Shown: positions 47,013 through 59,030, counted from the stretch's first letter. The stretch is 64,000 nt of DNA from Vicia villosa (GCF_029867415.1 NC_081185.1:116787987-116851986); one strand, 5' to 3'. The notes: generated by a model from the sequence alone, not told the origin. A program made the numbers and translations.

Positions 47013-47653
47013 CTACTTAGGAGTGCGAACAACAGTTGAAACTTCAACAGCTGTCCAGTAGTGGCGAACCCCATTGTGCACTAAGTAATCTGGAACCTTA
47101 GGCTTAAGCTGGCCTGTGGTAGGTCTTGATTTACCAACCACTGTCTTTGCAACACTCAGACGATCTTCTTCTACTTCAGCAGACTGAGCGGTGTGAGCAT
47201 ACCCATTTCCAAGTGGAGTATGTCGAACTTTCTTTTGAGGAAACTTCCAATCTTCTGAATGGAGAGACTCGTTGTCGGAGACACTTTCGAGATCATCCTC
47301 TTCTGTATTTTGGTCTTGCTCTTCTCCCAAGATGGCATTGACTAGATATGTGAACTCTAGATCCTTAGCCTCGGAAGGTGACTTGGGGATATAATCCTCA
47401 ATGATGACTTCACCAGATGATGATGATGAATAGCAAGGGTTATACATCTCTTTTGGCTGAGAGAGGTACTCAAAATCAATGTTCCATCCAGTTGGAACAA
47501 TGTCTTCAAGAGAGATTCTTGAACTTTCAGGAGCGGAGTATTTCACCATGTAGTCGAATTTTCCGCTTGGTTCTCCTAATGTATCCCAAGTCTCTTCGGG
47601 GATAGGAGGAACTTCTTCTGATGAACCATGACTTCTGGTGGTGAAGCTGTCAG
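47013..47653 (-). CDS. Upstream ORF of the large Ogre/Tat element, C-terminal part
   Basis: Open on the minus strand from the assembly gap to TAG at 47013 (about 213 residues visible). It is acidic and Ser-rich (EEDDLESVSDNESLHSEDW) and ends with VPDYLVHNGVRHYWTAVEVS. I see no zinc knuckle and no D-S/T-G protease motif, so gag and protease may be in the gap, or this is a separate linker domain. The N-terminus is unknown; the true length cannot be judged because the run of N is a placeholder. Confidence 0.5.
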
Positions 47654-47753
47654 NNNNNNNNNNNNNNNNNNNNNNNNNNNNNNNNNNNNNNNNNNNNNNN
47701 NNNNNNNNNNNNNNNNNNNNNNNNNNNNNNNNNNNNNNNNNNNNNNNNNNNNN
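47654..47753. other. Assembly gap, 100 N
   Basis: Exactly 100 N, the usual placeholder for a gap of unknown size. A minus-strand Ogre ORF lies left of it and a plus-strand LTR right of it, so gag, 5' LTR and possibly other elements may be missing. No reading frame should be followed through it. Confidence 0.99.
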
Positions 47754-47965
47754 AGCCTTCCATTGCTTGGTCAATATTCAAACCTCTCTCCACCACGCGT
47801 GCTAAGCCATGATTCGTTGGTCAATGATTCTGGACTCTCTCTCTCTCTTTGTGATTGGCTCATCCAGAACACGTGGGTCCAGGTTTGAGTGTTAATTGAC
47901 TTTTTTCCATTAATTCACTTGTTCTATATTTATTTATTCCAAGGTATTTCTTTAAACGAATGGAA

Positions 47966-48033
47966 AAGCAGCAGAGTTGGTAAGAGTTCAGGTGATGAGT
48001 GTGAGGGACTGGGTTCGATCCCTACCCTCAACA
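47966..48033 (+). other. tRNA-like sequence in LTR (TLS-3a)
   Basis: LTR sense strand: GCAGAGTTGG (A-box type), 31 bases, GGTTCGATCCC (B-box type). A GTGAGGG...CCCTCAAC dyad brackets the B box. No complete cloverleaf. Confidence 0.7.
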
Positions 48034-48196
48034 CTTTATTTTTAAATAACGTATGTGTTACAGATCCAGTGCAGCCAGTCCCACACGCCATGCGATGCAT
48101 TCTCCCTTGCCAGCCGTCTGATCGTTGCAAAACTTGATCCAACGCTTCAAAATACGAAGGTACATCATTCCAAGGTATTTCTTTAAACGAATGGAA

Positions 48197-48264
48197 AAGC
48201 AGCAGAGTTGGTAAGAGTTCAGGTGATGAGTGTGAGGGACTGGGTTCGATCCCTACCCTCAACA
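48197..48264 (+). other. tRNA-like sequence in LTR (TLS-3b, duplicate)
   Basis: Copy of TLS-3a in the second 231-bp unit, with the same A- and B-box blocks. Confidence 0.7.
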
Positions 48265-49968
48265 CTTTATTTTTAAATAACGTATGTGTTACAGATCCAG
48301 TGCAGCCAGTCCCACACGCCATGCGATGCATTCTCCCTTGCCAGCCGTCTGATCGTTGCAAAACTTGATCCAACGCTTCAAAATACGAAGGTACACCATG
48401 ACACCTCACAAGCAAGCCATACTAGATCAGCCCCAGGTTCTTTTCTTATTCCTTTTATTATTATTTACTTTTCTTTTATATCTAACTTGTTTTTTTTTAA
48501 CAAAACATTTTTTAGTAAAAAACAAAGATTTAGCTTCTTTAGTTCTTTTTAGTAAATTAATAATTAATTTAGTTTAGGGTTTTATAATAACTTTAACTTA
48601 ATTTTTATTTATTTTTAATCAACAAACTTAGTTTTAGGTTAACTAATTTAGCAAATTTAATTCATTAATTAATTAAACAGTTAGGATTACTTTTAGGAAT
48701 TAGTTTAATAATAAAATTAATTTAAGTTCATTTAATCTCCTTAATCTCGATTTTTTTAATACGATTCTCTTCTCACCTCATACTCATTGATTGACGCGTG
48801 TTTTTTTATTTAATTATTGCTATTTAATTTTCGTCATTATTTAAATTGTGCCTTTATTTAATCGTACTATTTATTTACTTATTTTATCTAATTTCCGTCA
48901 TTTAAAATTATAGAAAGTGTATAGGCCGCTCATCCGGTTTTTATGTAATAGTAATTAGGATTTTATTTCCTCGCATTTGCTTTCCGCATCCCCCGGTTTT
49001 TATTTTGTAATCCCTCTCCCCGAAGCCTTGTAATAGCTTAGGATTTACTTTTCTGCATTTTAATTTCCGCACCATATAATTGCTATTATCTGCGTGGTTA
49101 GTAAAATAGGGAGTGGCAAAATAATTAATCAAACGTAACTCACTAAAGATAAATATAATCGAATACAACCACCTGATTGCTACACACACTCACCTTTAAG
49201 GTAACATCCTCTTATGCTACCTTTCGATCAAATAGTCAAGTCCCTTCGAGCGTAGGGATACCTTAGCCTGCTGCCTTCGATTCAAAGTCACCACGTCCCT
49301 CCGATAAAAGATCATAGTCCCTTCGAGTTGCCTACGATAAATCTGATCTCGTCCCTCGATTAAATGGTGATAGTCCCTTCGATTGCTAAGGTATCCTTAC
49401 TGTTGCCTAAATGACTATTATATCCTTCCCTTAGACTACCTGCCCTCTTTATGGTAGGGACAGTCTTGTGGCGAACGATTATTCTCGATGACCCTTCGAT
49501 GACCCGTACATCCAATTGAAAGACTTCCTGCCCTCTCATGGTATGGATAGACTCTTTCAAACGAAAGACTTAAAGAACAAGAAAGACGAATTTAGGGTAG
49601 GTAGTTCTTAATTGCTTGCTCCATTCAAATCAAAATCAAATGCTTTTTCACACCTCTCTTTTCAAATACTTTCAAACAAGGCTACGCTTATTTACAAGCT
49701 AAAGTCCTTAACGAAATCTTTTTACTATTCACACACGACACTTTTCAAACAATTCAAACAAACAAGTGAACTAAGAATTTAAGAGCCCATGGATAACCAT
49801 GGATGCAAAGGGTGCCTTACACCTTCCCTTTGTATAACCTACCCCCGAACTCAAAATCTTTCAAAGGTCTTTCCTGTTCTTTTAGCCTTTCCTAATTGGA
49901 TAAAATAAAAGTCGGTGGCGACTCTTGCTATCCGCACATTTCAAATAAAGTCAGTTCACCGTATTACA

Positions 49969-50335
49969 AGTATTATTAACAAATTTAAGGTCAAACTGGT
50001 TGCAAAGGATTTTCATCGTAGACATGGTTTTGACTTTATAAAGATTTTTTCTCTTGTTGTTAAGCTTATCACTATTAGTGGCCTATCCAACAACTTTGAT
50101 GCCCATAATTCTTGTAATGAACTTCTTGATGAAGAGGTTTACATGAACAACCTCGAGGATTTGTGAGTTCCAATCATTCTCATGTGTAAATTGCACAATG
50201 AACTCTATGGTTTCAAACAAACCCATGGAAAATGATTTGAGAGGCTTGAGTTCAAGGCAAGTAAATGTTACCCTTCTCTCTTCACATACTTCTCCAATGG
50301 CCACACCATCTATCTCCTAGTTTATGTGAAAGATG
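49969..50335 (+). pseudogene. Copia relic: RT fragment, plus strand
   Basis: Plus-strand frames show decayed copia RT: KFKVKLVAKDFHRRHGFDF, then SNNFDAHNSCNELLDEEVYM, CKLHNELYGFKQTHGK, SNGHTIYLLVYVKDES. Stops and small deletions interrupt it. The YVDD position reads YVKD, so it is inactive. It begins exactly where the Ogre-like LTR ends. Confidence 0.7.
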
Positions 50336-51555
50336 AATCTTGATGATCTTGACTATTTCTATGCATTGAGATAAAAAAATGCTTCTCATGGCTCTCTTCT
50401 TCTCACTCAATATATATAATTAGAGTTATATAGATATTACATGCTAATAAAAAAATTCAAATTTTCAAACTTTTTTTATAAAACCATAATCACCCAAAAT
50501 TGGTTATGAGGCCCAATTCATTTTAGTTTTAAAATCATCCAAACATAGTTTACTCCATGCGTTAGACCGATTCAAACTTTTCAAGAAGAAAATTGTTAGC
50601 ATGTCAGGTGTAAAAGAAAGTGAATTGTTTCAGAAGGGGCTGCCAAGACCAAATGGTACTAAAATAAGACCTAGTCAGCCGGGAGTTTTGACGATATGAC
50701 TCATGTAATTCTAATACTTGGTCCATACTCCACAAATTACCTAATACAGTAAAAAATTATTTATAAATTTTTAAATAAATATTACTAGTAGTAATTAATA
50801 GTAGTATTATTTTTTTCGTTTGTATGAGATTGTTTGTATGATTTACAACTAATTTTAATCCATAATATAGTCGGTTAAGTCAAGTGACTTGAGCTATCTT
50901 ATCCTCAATTATTTATTAATTTTGAAACACCTTTTGAATTCTTGAGAATTTGTTTGACTTTACTTGCTTTTTTAATGGATATTTTTTATTCTTTTGGTTG
51001 CTTCATTGGGAGAAAGATGACAATTTGACTGACATCAAAAGTTTGTTTGCCACATTAACTTGACCGTCCAAAACAATTGTTGGACCAAAAAGATGATATT
51101 CCATTCTTTTAATAAAAATCCTTTTAAGACAAAAACTATTAAAGTATATTATTTTGAAGAAAAAAGAGAGTACCAAATTGAAGGTCTAATTATTTATTGT
51201 ACGTCATATAAAATAATTATAAATGTAAAATTAAAAATTATAAAGATTGAAATGGTAAATAAATTTATGGTTATTTAGAGTATGTTTGGATTGACAGTAA
51301 ATAAAATTGATTCGATAACAAAATTTATGTTTGAATATATTAATGTAAAAGTAAGTTCAATAACAAAATTCAGTGTAAAAAATAGAGATGTAAATGGATA
51401 TGTATGAAAACGGATACTATGATATTCGTGTACGTCTCGTTAGATAAATATGATATTTATATCCGTCACATATCTGTACGGATAATCCGAGGGCTTTAAG
51501 ATACTCGCGTATATTTGTAGAAATCCATTGATATATTTTTTCTAAAAATATTTTT

Positions 51556-51557
<2 letters not shown>

Positions 51558-51634
<77 letters not shown>
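51558..51634. repeat. (AT)n microsatellite
   Basis: About 38 dinucleotide units without interruption. Confidence 0.95.
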
Positions 51635-51637
<3 letters not shown>

Positions 51638-52007
51638 AACTTATTTTCAAGATACTAAAAGTTATTATCTAATAGTATTCATATAATTCACTCTCAATTT
51701 AACGATACAATTTTATCACATTAATTTTCTTCTTTTAGAAAAACATAATAGCATTCAAACATATAATATTCATACATGTTATTTTTAACCAAAGCAAATA
51801 AAATTGTGATGGTGAATTATGGTGAAAGAGCATACAAGAGAGAAATAGAAAGGGAAGCATTGGTTGGACGGAGGAATGACGATATTAGTTGATTGGAAAA
51901 TAGAATGGTTAAAATAAAATCTGGAGAATTGAAAAAGTTTGAATATGAAATGATTAAATAGAATTTGAATGGAATGTGTGAAATATTTTTTTTCAAAAAA
52001 ATTGTGC

Positions 52008-52009
<2 letters not shown>

Positions 52010-52084
<75 letters not shown>
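52010..52084. repeat. (GT)n(AT)n compound microsatellite
   Basis: A short GT run followed by more than 30 AT units. Open frames in it are artefacts. Confidence 0.95.
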
Positions 52085-52089
<5 letters not shown>

Positions 52090-52193
52090 CAATTTTAATA
52101 ATATAACAAAGTTTTTATATATGCTCTGTCTTCAATCTACCCAATTCCTCTAAATTACTTAAATTTCCGATCCTGCTTCTGCTGTTACACTTC

Positions 52194-52210
52194 TGGTATC
52201 ATCACCTGGT
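52194..52210 (+). other. Possible viral primer site (tRNA-Met type)
   Basis: TGGTATCA followed by diverged bases. Caulimovirids and many plant retroelements prime with initiator tRNA-Met through a site beginning TGGTATCA. Only eight bases match, about 540 bp upstream of the first ORF, so chance is possible. Confidence 0.35.
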
Positions 52211-52335
52211 TACGAAACTAAGGTATATTTCTTAATCCAGCTATTTGTCTATCATAATTAGTGGCTAAATTTTTTGTTGTGGGAGATTAGAGAACTTATA
52301 AGAAACTAAGTATGTAGGTGCTTATCTTGATATAA

Positions 52336-52337
<2 letters not shown>

Positions 52338-52415
<78 letters not shown>
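52338..52415. repeat. (AT)n microsatellite in the viral leader region
   Basis: About 38 AT units between the candidate primer site (52194) and the first viral ORF (52735). Confidence 0.95.
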
Positions 52416-52417
<2 letters not shown>

Positions 52418-52734
52418 TGGCAACAAATTATAAGGGTTTTTTCAAAACTAAAGATGTTTTTTAGTGTTTTCTTATATTCATCGTTTTTCCCAAGGAAGGG
52501 AGTGTTAAGATGATTTTAAAAAATAAAATTTTTGCTGAAAAACATTGGACATCTTTGATTTAGGAGATATCCTTCTATCCCTTAAGGTTGATAGTTAAAC
52601 AATGTTTTTGTTTGCAAAGATGACTTATCAGTTGTTGCCTAGATATATTTGTACTGAGAACAAGAGTTATATTTACCTACTTAGTTTTACCTAAGGTAGC
52701 TAATCGTCCACAACATCCTTAGCCAACTATATTT

Positions 52735-53433
52735 ATGGATTCTGATGATGATAATCATCAAAATAATTTGATTAAACATGAAGAACTTATGGAATATCCA
52801 AAAAAATTGGATAAACTTAATAAATGGACAATTCCACCAGTACCTTCAAATCAAATTTATAAATTTGACAAAATAGATATATTATCTCGTTTTACTGTAA
52901 AAAGTTTAGAACAAACTATTCAGATTTCTGAAAGTACTCAGACAATCAAACTTTTAACGAAAAAGGATTTACTTCCTTTTAAAAATTATAATTATATCCA
53001 TGTTGGTTTAATACAAGTTGCTGTTAAACCTTTGACTTTGCTAGGATTAAATACTAGCATCCTGGGATATATCAGGGATGGTAGATGTAAAGATTTTAAA
53101 CAATCTTTAGCTGCTTTAATTGAAACGAGTCTGTGTCATGGACCAGTTTATTTTGACGTCTCTCCCAATATAAGCTTATCCATGTCTGATAAAAATTTAT
53201 TAGACGCTCTCCAATTAACTATTCATACTAATGGTTACAATTTCAAACCTGGTAGTGAAATTATGGCTATATGTTATAGGGTTTATTACAAAGTCCTTAC
53301 CACTTTAAACCTTAAAGCTAAACAAATATCATTTCCTGGAACTACTACTTTAGTTCAAACTAATCTGCTAACCTCTAATGTTGCAACTAATAGGTTGCTT
53401 AAATGGGATGAAATTAATTTTCCAAAAACCTAG
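52735..53433 (+). pseudogene. Endogenous caulimovirid movement-protein region
   Basis: A 232-residue open frame. The central part (GLIQVAVKPLTLLGL, GYIRDGRCKDFKQSL, then HGPVYFDVSPNISLSM) is the conserved 30K-type movement-protein core of caulimovirids, which in the living virus forms cell-to-cell tubules. The same frame is open upstream from 52624 but has TAG at 52720, so the ATG at 52735 may not be the original start. TAG at 53431 ends it, while recognisable sequence continues in frame. It is the N-terminal domain of what was a long polyprotein. Confidence 0.82.
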
Positions 53434-53779
53434 AACCTCCCTCAAGCCATTGAACCAGAACCTATCCTTAATAAGGATGTTGATCAAATAATCCAATCTA
53501 GTGAAGGAGATCTAGAGATAAATTTTAGCTCTAAAAGAATTATTAAAATACCTAGATCTATGTCTAGAAGACATTCTGTAAATTCTATAAATGAATTTTA
53601 CTCTGCTCCTAGTCAATTGGCTAGACCCTCAACTTCTTAATTAAGAGAAGAAATAGAAGTCGTTGAAAATATAAGACTTAGCGAAAACAAAATTTCCCAT
53701 GGTATATATCAAAAATCAAATCCTCCTAGAGTAGAATCACCTACTCCCTCAGATATGGACTTCCCATTATAAATTTATA
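53434..53779 (+). pseudogene. Decayed linker between movement and coat regions
   Basis: In the frame of the movement protein it continues with Ser/Pro-rich sequence (SSKRIIKIPRSMSRRHSVNS) and a further stop at 53638. The frame changes near 53770, before the next open segment. Describes a break in the endogenous virus. Confidence 0.6.
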
Positions 53780-54739
53780 ATGTTAGCTTATTCTCCAAGT
53801 AGTAATCTAAGAAACCTTGTCAATGACGAGTTTCAGCATGCGAGATACACCCAATTTAGAGAATGGTTTTTTAAAACATTTTCGGCTCCTATGTTAGCAA
53901 GTTTTAAAGATGAGTACTATACTCAAATGTCTATGAACCAAGATTTCATTCCCTTTGTCAAATGGTTCATTAGTTACTATATAAGTAAACAAAAAGAAGA
54001 ATTGGTTCTCATAAAACAAGACGAACTGTTAGTTCTACAAAAGCCTTGGGAAAGTATCCAAGGAGAGAAAATAGAATCTCCTTTTCCCCGAGAACAAACA
54101 ATAAGTTTGGGTTCTCATACTGAAGCTACACCTTATCTTACCCTTCAATTACAAAGGGTTGAACAAAATCATATTACCCTTAAGGATTTAAATTCCATAA
54201 TTAGATCCAACAATTATACTAATGCCTACCCTGTTTGTCTAGGAGAACAATTTATTTCTCTAGAAAAAGAAATTTTATCTATTAAAGACCTTTTAAATAA
54301 ACAAATAGCACGTCAAAAAATTATTATTGACCTTATTAATAAGCCTAATCCTCAGGAACAAGCTTCTACATATAATATATTAGATGTTCCTATAATCCAA
54401 CCGCCTATTCCTATAGAAGGATTTAAAATGGAAACCAATGGTGATGAGTTTGTCCGTATTCTTGAGAAAAAGCTTAAGGATTTACATTTAACTATTATGA
54501 CTAATCAAGACTCTTCCAATGAAGAAGACATTAATGATTTAGCAAATATGTTTGCTGATTTAGACATTAGTAATCAAAATACTAGTGAGATAAACCATGT
54601 CTATAGCTTTAAACCCTTAGAAAAATACTATTATAAGCGTCCCTCTCCTCAAGATTTACTTTTTGAGGAACCTGAACCCTTCCAAAATTCATATTCTGGA
54701 AAAGCCATTTATGAATGGAATATTGATGGGATTAAATGA
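53780..54739 (+). pseudogene. Endogenous caulimovirid, segment between movement and coat proteins
   Basis: A 319-residue open frame (about 320 bp gap-free after the preceding break). It has FREWFFKTFSAPMLASFKDEYY at the start, a possible coiled-coil (FISLEKEILSIKDLLNKQIA) in the middle, an acidic stretch (SSNEEDINDLANMFADLDIS) and ends in YEWNIDGIK, the start of the caulimovirid coat region. The frame is lost at 54737. I cannot assign a specific function to the middle part. Confidence 0.65.
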
Positions 54740-55516
54740 CAAGCAAATCCTAGATACAATACATAGAATACTTATGTATTCAACTGTTTGTAAACAGCAT
54801 GGAAATTCCGACAGCGATATTGCCTCCTTTATATCAACTGGATTTGTTAGTCAATTAAGAGGCTGATGGGATCATTATCTCACTGAAAGTTAGAAAAAAG
54901 ATATTCTTCACCATAAGAAATTAGTTAAGTCCGAAGCTCCTGAAATCGGAGCAAGTGGTATTGCCACCACAGGTGAAGAAGATGCGGTTTATACACTGTG
55001 TCTCTCTATCCTTCAACATTTTGTTAGAACCAATATCCCTAATAGAGAAAAATTTCAAACTCTACTTCAGAATCTTAGATGTCCTTCTCTTACACATTTT
55101 AGATGGTATAAAGATACCTTTTTGTCTAGAGTTTACCAGTTAAAAACCCCTAATTCTATTCACTGGAAAGCCAAATTTATTGATGGTTTACCCCATTTCT
55201 TTTCTGAGAAGGTTAGACATTCTTTAAGAAGTAAAAATGATGGGATAAATATTAATTATCCTGATCTTACTTATGGTCAAATTCTTAGCACTTGGTTAAT
55301 GAAGGATTAACCTTATGTAATGATATTAAGCTTAGAAATCAGCTTAAAAAACAGAAACTTTCTGAAAAACACCAAATGGGTGAATTCTGCGACCAGTTTG
55401 CCTTGTATCTTGGAAGATCTTCGGAGAATAAAAGGAAGAAAGGAAAAATATTTAGAAATAAACCTCATTAAAATAATAAGGATATTTATAAAAATTCTTA
55501 TAGAAAGAATAAGAAA
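54740..55516 (+). pseudogene. Endogenous caulimovirid coat-protein region, broken in several frames
   Basis: Recognisable pieces lie in different frames: ILDTIHRILMYSTV, then FVSQLRG with TGA at 54864, EDAVYTLCLSILQHFV, LRCPSLTHFRWYKDTFLSRV, WKAKFIDGLPHFFSEKVR and LTYGQILSTW. These match the coat (capsid) region of petuvirus/florendovirus-like polyproteins. At least three frame changes and several stops show it is dead. Confidence 0.7.
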
Positions 55517-55837
55517 ATGAGTCACTTTAATAAAAGTAGACCAAAAGATAAGCCTTTTAATTATAAAGGCAAAAGAAAAGTTAAAATGCTTGATGTATCT
55601 TGCCACAAATGTGGTAAAGCTGGTCATTATGCAAATCAATGTTGGACTAAAAAAGCTCTCAATGAGATTGAGGATGAACAATTACGCTCTCAACTTGAGA
55701 AAGTTTATTTACTCATGTCTGACTCAAAGACTGATTCTTCTAATGAAGATATTGACATGATCTATGAATCATCATCAGATTATTCCTCTGATGATTCTGA
55801 CAATAATAATTGTCAATGTAATCAAATTGATTACTAG
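55517..55837 (+). pseudogene. Endogenous caulimovirid coat C-terminus with zinc knuckle
   Basis: A 106-residue open frame. It is basic at first (KDKPFNYKGKRKVK), then has a CCHC knuckle (CHKCGKAGHYANQC, about residues 34-47) that binds nucleic acid in the family, and then an acidic Ser/Asp tail (SSSDYSSDDSDNNN). TAG at 55835 separates it from the protease frame, which lies in the same frame after it. Confidence 0.82.
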
Positions 55838-55852
55838 AAGTCTATTGTTGAC

Positions 55853-56686
55853 ATGAATGGTCTTAATGTTCTTACTACAGAACAAGATGAAGCCATAAAG
55901 GCTATTGAGTCTATCTCTTATAATAAGCTTAAAAGAAAAATGCCTGAAGTTTTAATTCAAGAAAAATCTAAAAAAGAATCTCCTATTATTATTGAAGCCC
56001 CTTACCAATTAAGTGAGGTTTTATCCAGATTTCAACAATCCAATATTCGTGAAACTCCTGTTTCCCTTACTGATTTACATAGAGAAATTAATCTTTTAAA
56101 ATCTGAAATTACTCAGATAAAGAAAGATAATAAAAAATTATCTCAAAGGGTCTCCTTACTTGAAATAGATAACCTTAAAGTTGAAGAAATATCTTCTACT
56201 AGCAGTCCTTCTACTAATGATAGGTTTCTTACTCTTATTGATAGAGTAATTTCTCAAAAATGGTTTGTTAAAATAACTTTAGTTATTAATAGAACGTTTA
56301 TTTTAGAAAATGAAGTTGCCCTTATTGATAGCGGCGCTGACCTTAATTGTCTACAGGAAAGAATTGTTCCTACCAAGTATTATACGAAAACCACTCAAAC
56401 CCTTGCTCAGGCTAGTGGTGACAAATTAACGGTTAATTATAAATTACCTAATACATATGTCTGTAATCAAGATATTTGTTTACCTACCTATTTCATTTTA
56501 GTTAAAAACATGACTCATAGAGTTATTCTAGGAACTCCTTTTTTAAATAGCATCATGCCTTTAATTAATGTAGACACTAAAGGCATCACTACCATGATTA
56601 ATGGAAAAATTTTTACTTTTGAATTCATTACTGACCCTCATATTAAAATGCTTAATGAAGTTAAAAGTATTCTCTTAAATAAATAA
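55853..56686 (+). pseudogene. Endogenous caulimovirid protease region
   Basis: A 277-residue open frame. A Lys-rich helical part with coiled-coil look (EINLLKSEITQIKKDNKKL) precedes an aspartic protease: VALIDSGADLNCL (about residues 152-164, catalytic DSG present) and later HRVILGTPFLNSIMP. It would process the polyprotein. It ends with TAA at 56684 in front of the RT region, so the polyprotein is interrupted here too. Confidence 0.8.
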
Positions 56687-56773
56687 AAACAATTAGGTTT
56701 TCTTAAAGAGGAAGTTAGTTTATTAAATATTAATGAACAACTTAATAAAAATGAAATAAAAGAACAAATTAAA

Positions 56774-57331
56774 TTGATTGAGCAACAATTTAAAAAAGAA
56801 GTGTGCAATGATTTACCAAATGCTTTTTGGGATAAAAAGAAACATGTTATTTCTTTACCTTATCTTGATGACTTTAATGAAAGTCAGATTCCCACCAAAG
56901 CTAGGCCAACTCAAATGAACCATGAGTATTTGAAGTTATGCAAAAAAGAGATAGAATCTCTTTTAGAGAAAAAAACTAATAAGAAAATCCAAATCTACTT
57001 AGAGTTGCACAGCTTTTTATGTCAATAATGCTGCTGAAAAGGAACGTGGGGTCCCTAGACTTGTTATTAATTACAAGCCTCTTAATAAGGTGTTAAGATG
57101 TATTAGGTATCCTATTCCTAATAAAAAAGACCTTTTAGATAGATTAAACAATGCCTTAATCTTCTCTAAGTTTGATATGAAATTTGGTTATTGGCAAATT
57201 CAGATTAATGAATCTGATAAGTATAAAACAACCTTTACTGTGCCTTTTGGACATTATAAATGGAATGTCCTTCCTTTTGGCCTTAAAAATGCCCCTTTTG
57301 AATTTCAAAATATTATGAATGATATTTTTAA
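56774..57331 (+). pseudogene. Endogenous caulimovirid RT, first half
   Basis: Two frames: 56774-57028 (LPNAFWDKKKHVISLPYLDD) and, after a frame change near 57000, 57090-57331 with FSKFDMKFGYWQIQI and FGHYKWNVLPFGLKNAPFEF, typical RT blocks before the catalytic centre. The sequence is cut by the foldback insertion at 57332; the catalytic half is at 61041 onward. Confidence 0.85.
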
Positions 57332-57873
57332 GGGTTAATACCTATTTTCCCCCCTGCCATATAGGCGACATTTGAAAAACCCCCTGCAAAAAAAAAAGTT
57401 GCAAGAATTCCCCTAACATTTGAAGATTCTCTCATTTTAAACCTTCGTCAGATCCAGTCATCCAAAATGCTTACGTGGCATGTATTTTTTTATTTTTTTA
57501 ATTGTTTCTAATGACGTGGATGCCCAGGTGGCTTTTTATTTTATTTATTTATTAATTTTAATGCCACATGTATTTTATTTTGTTTTTATTTTTTGTTAAT
57601 ATAGATTAATATAAGAAAGGGTTAAATACTATTTACCCCCTGCCAAAGTAGCGAGATTCGGTTTTCCCCCTTATTAAAAAAAAATTTAGCCTTCGCCCCT
57701 TAGAAAACAAGATTCTGTTTCCAGGAACCCCCTATCACCTGTTTGGCTGACTGTGCTGGTGGAATCTTGCTGACTGGAATGAATCTGCATACGTGGTTGA
57801 CACGCTGGACTTATGCTTGGATGCTTGTAGAAATAGCATGCTTGTAGAAATAGCAGAAAAATTAAGATGCAAA

Positions 57874-57938
57874 AGTAAGGATTCGAACCCCTCTCCTAAA
57901 GGTAAACAAGCACAACACCAACCACTGGGCCATGAAGC
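57874..57938 (-). other. tRNA-like sequence, left end of inner element (TLS-4)
   Basis: Minus strand: TGGCCCAGTGG (A-box consensus), 32 bases, GGTTCGAATCC (B-box consensus). It faces the left terminus, 260 bp away. T-stem is only partly paired. Confidence 0.75.
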
Positions 57939-59030
57939 CTTTCTTGTTCAATACGAGGGAGGATTTCAATATGTAGCATACTTTATGTCTTTTTTTTCTT
58001 TTACAATAATACTACTAGTATATATTAATACGTATAATGTATTATTTTATTTATTTATTTATTGTTAATATTATCAATATGTTTTTTAATATTTATATAT
58101 TACTTTATTTATTTACTCTATTTTTTATTAATATTAGTAATATATTTATTACTTTATTACTTTATTTATTAGTATTATTAATATTAGTTATTTATTTATT
58201 TATTTATTAGTATTATATTAATATGTTCATTAATATTTATATATTACTGAATTTATTTACTTTATTTATTTATTAGTATTATTAATATGTTCATTAATAT
58301 TTATTTATTACTGAATTTATTTACTTTATTAAATAAATAAATAACTAATATTAATAATAAATAAAATAATACATAAAGTAATATATAAACATTTAAAAAC
58401 GTTAAAACATAAATAAATAAATAACTAACATATTAATGTTTATTAACATATTAATGTTTTTTAGTTACAGTTTATAAAAATGAAAATTAATATGTACAAA
58501 ATGAAGTGTTAATATATATACTTTTAAAAATGAATATTTTTTAAAAAAACTGAACAATAACTAGAAAGTGTTATTAAAAACATTTTTGTTTGTTTATAAA
58601 AAAAACTGTATATATTAGAACCATTATAAAAAAAATATAAAAACGATTTATAATTAATATATAGATAATTTAATAATTAAAAAAACTGAGCAAATTCCTA
58701 ACAAATATTTAAAAAGTTAATTAAAAAACTAAATAAAATTATTTAAAAAAAACGTTAATTAAAAAATTATTTAAATAAAATTATTAAAAAAAACGTTTAT
58801 ATAAACGTTTTTAAAATACATTTAAATATTTTATTAAAAAAAACGTTATAAAACTATGCATTTATATAATTATATAATTATAAAATACATTTAAAAATGT
58901 TATAAAATAATGCATTAAAATATATTTTATAATTGTATTCAGCAATGTATTTAATTATTGTATTCAGCCATGTATTTTATAATTATATTTTATAATATAT
59001 AGAACTCCATTACAATTCTAAGCAACTAAA

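Larger units (their letters stand above)
47939..48399. repeat. 231-bp direct tandem duplication in the LTR
   Basis: The segment beginning CCAAGGTATTTCTTTAAACG at 47939 starts again at 48170. The copies look identical over almost the whole unit, so the duplication is recent. Each carries one tRNA-like sequence. The minus-strand open frame across it repeats itself and is not a gene. Confidence 0.92.
47754..49968 (+). repeat. Ogre-like LTR, 3' part (at least 2.2 kb), plus strand
   Basis: Its last part matches the end of the LTR at 16720-20257: heptad/valley of CCTTCGA-type repeats near 49240-49500, CCATGGATAACCATGG near 49787, GTCGGTGGCGACTC near 49910, and the end GTTCACCGTATTACA at 49968. The start lies in or beyond the gap. 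It contains a 231-bp tandem duplication with a tRNA-like sequence. No primer-binding site follows the end, so it is a 3' LTR or a solo LTR. Confidence 0.82.
50336..52193. other. AT-rich spacer with microsatellites
   Basis: No supported gene. Contains two long (AT)n tracts (51558-51634, and 52018-52084 led by a short GT run). The segment GAGTATGTTTGGATTGACAG near 51280 looks like a dispersed repeat end, but no partner was found. Confidence 0.65.

Noticed and set aside
47013..47774. A protein reading through the N run
   Set aside because: The gap is a placeholder of unknown length, and the sequence right of it belongs to another element.
47930..48415. A 161-residue minus-strand protein with two repeats
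   Set aside because: It is the antisense of the 231-bp LTR duplication and has no recognisable domain.
51817..52153. Tyr/Ile-repeat peptides
   Set aside because: They are translations of (AT)n microsatellites.
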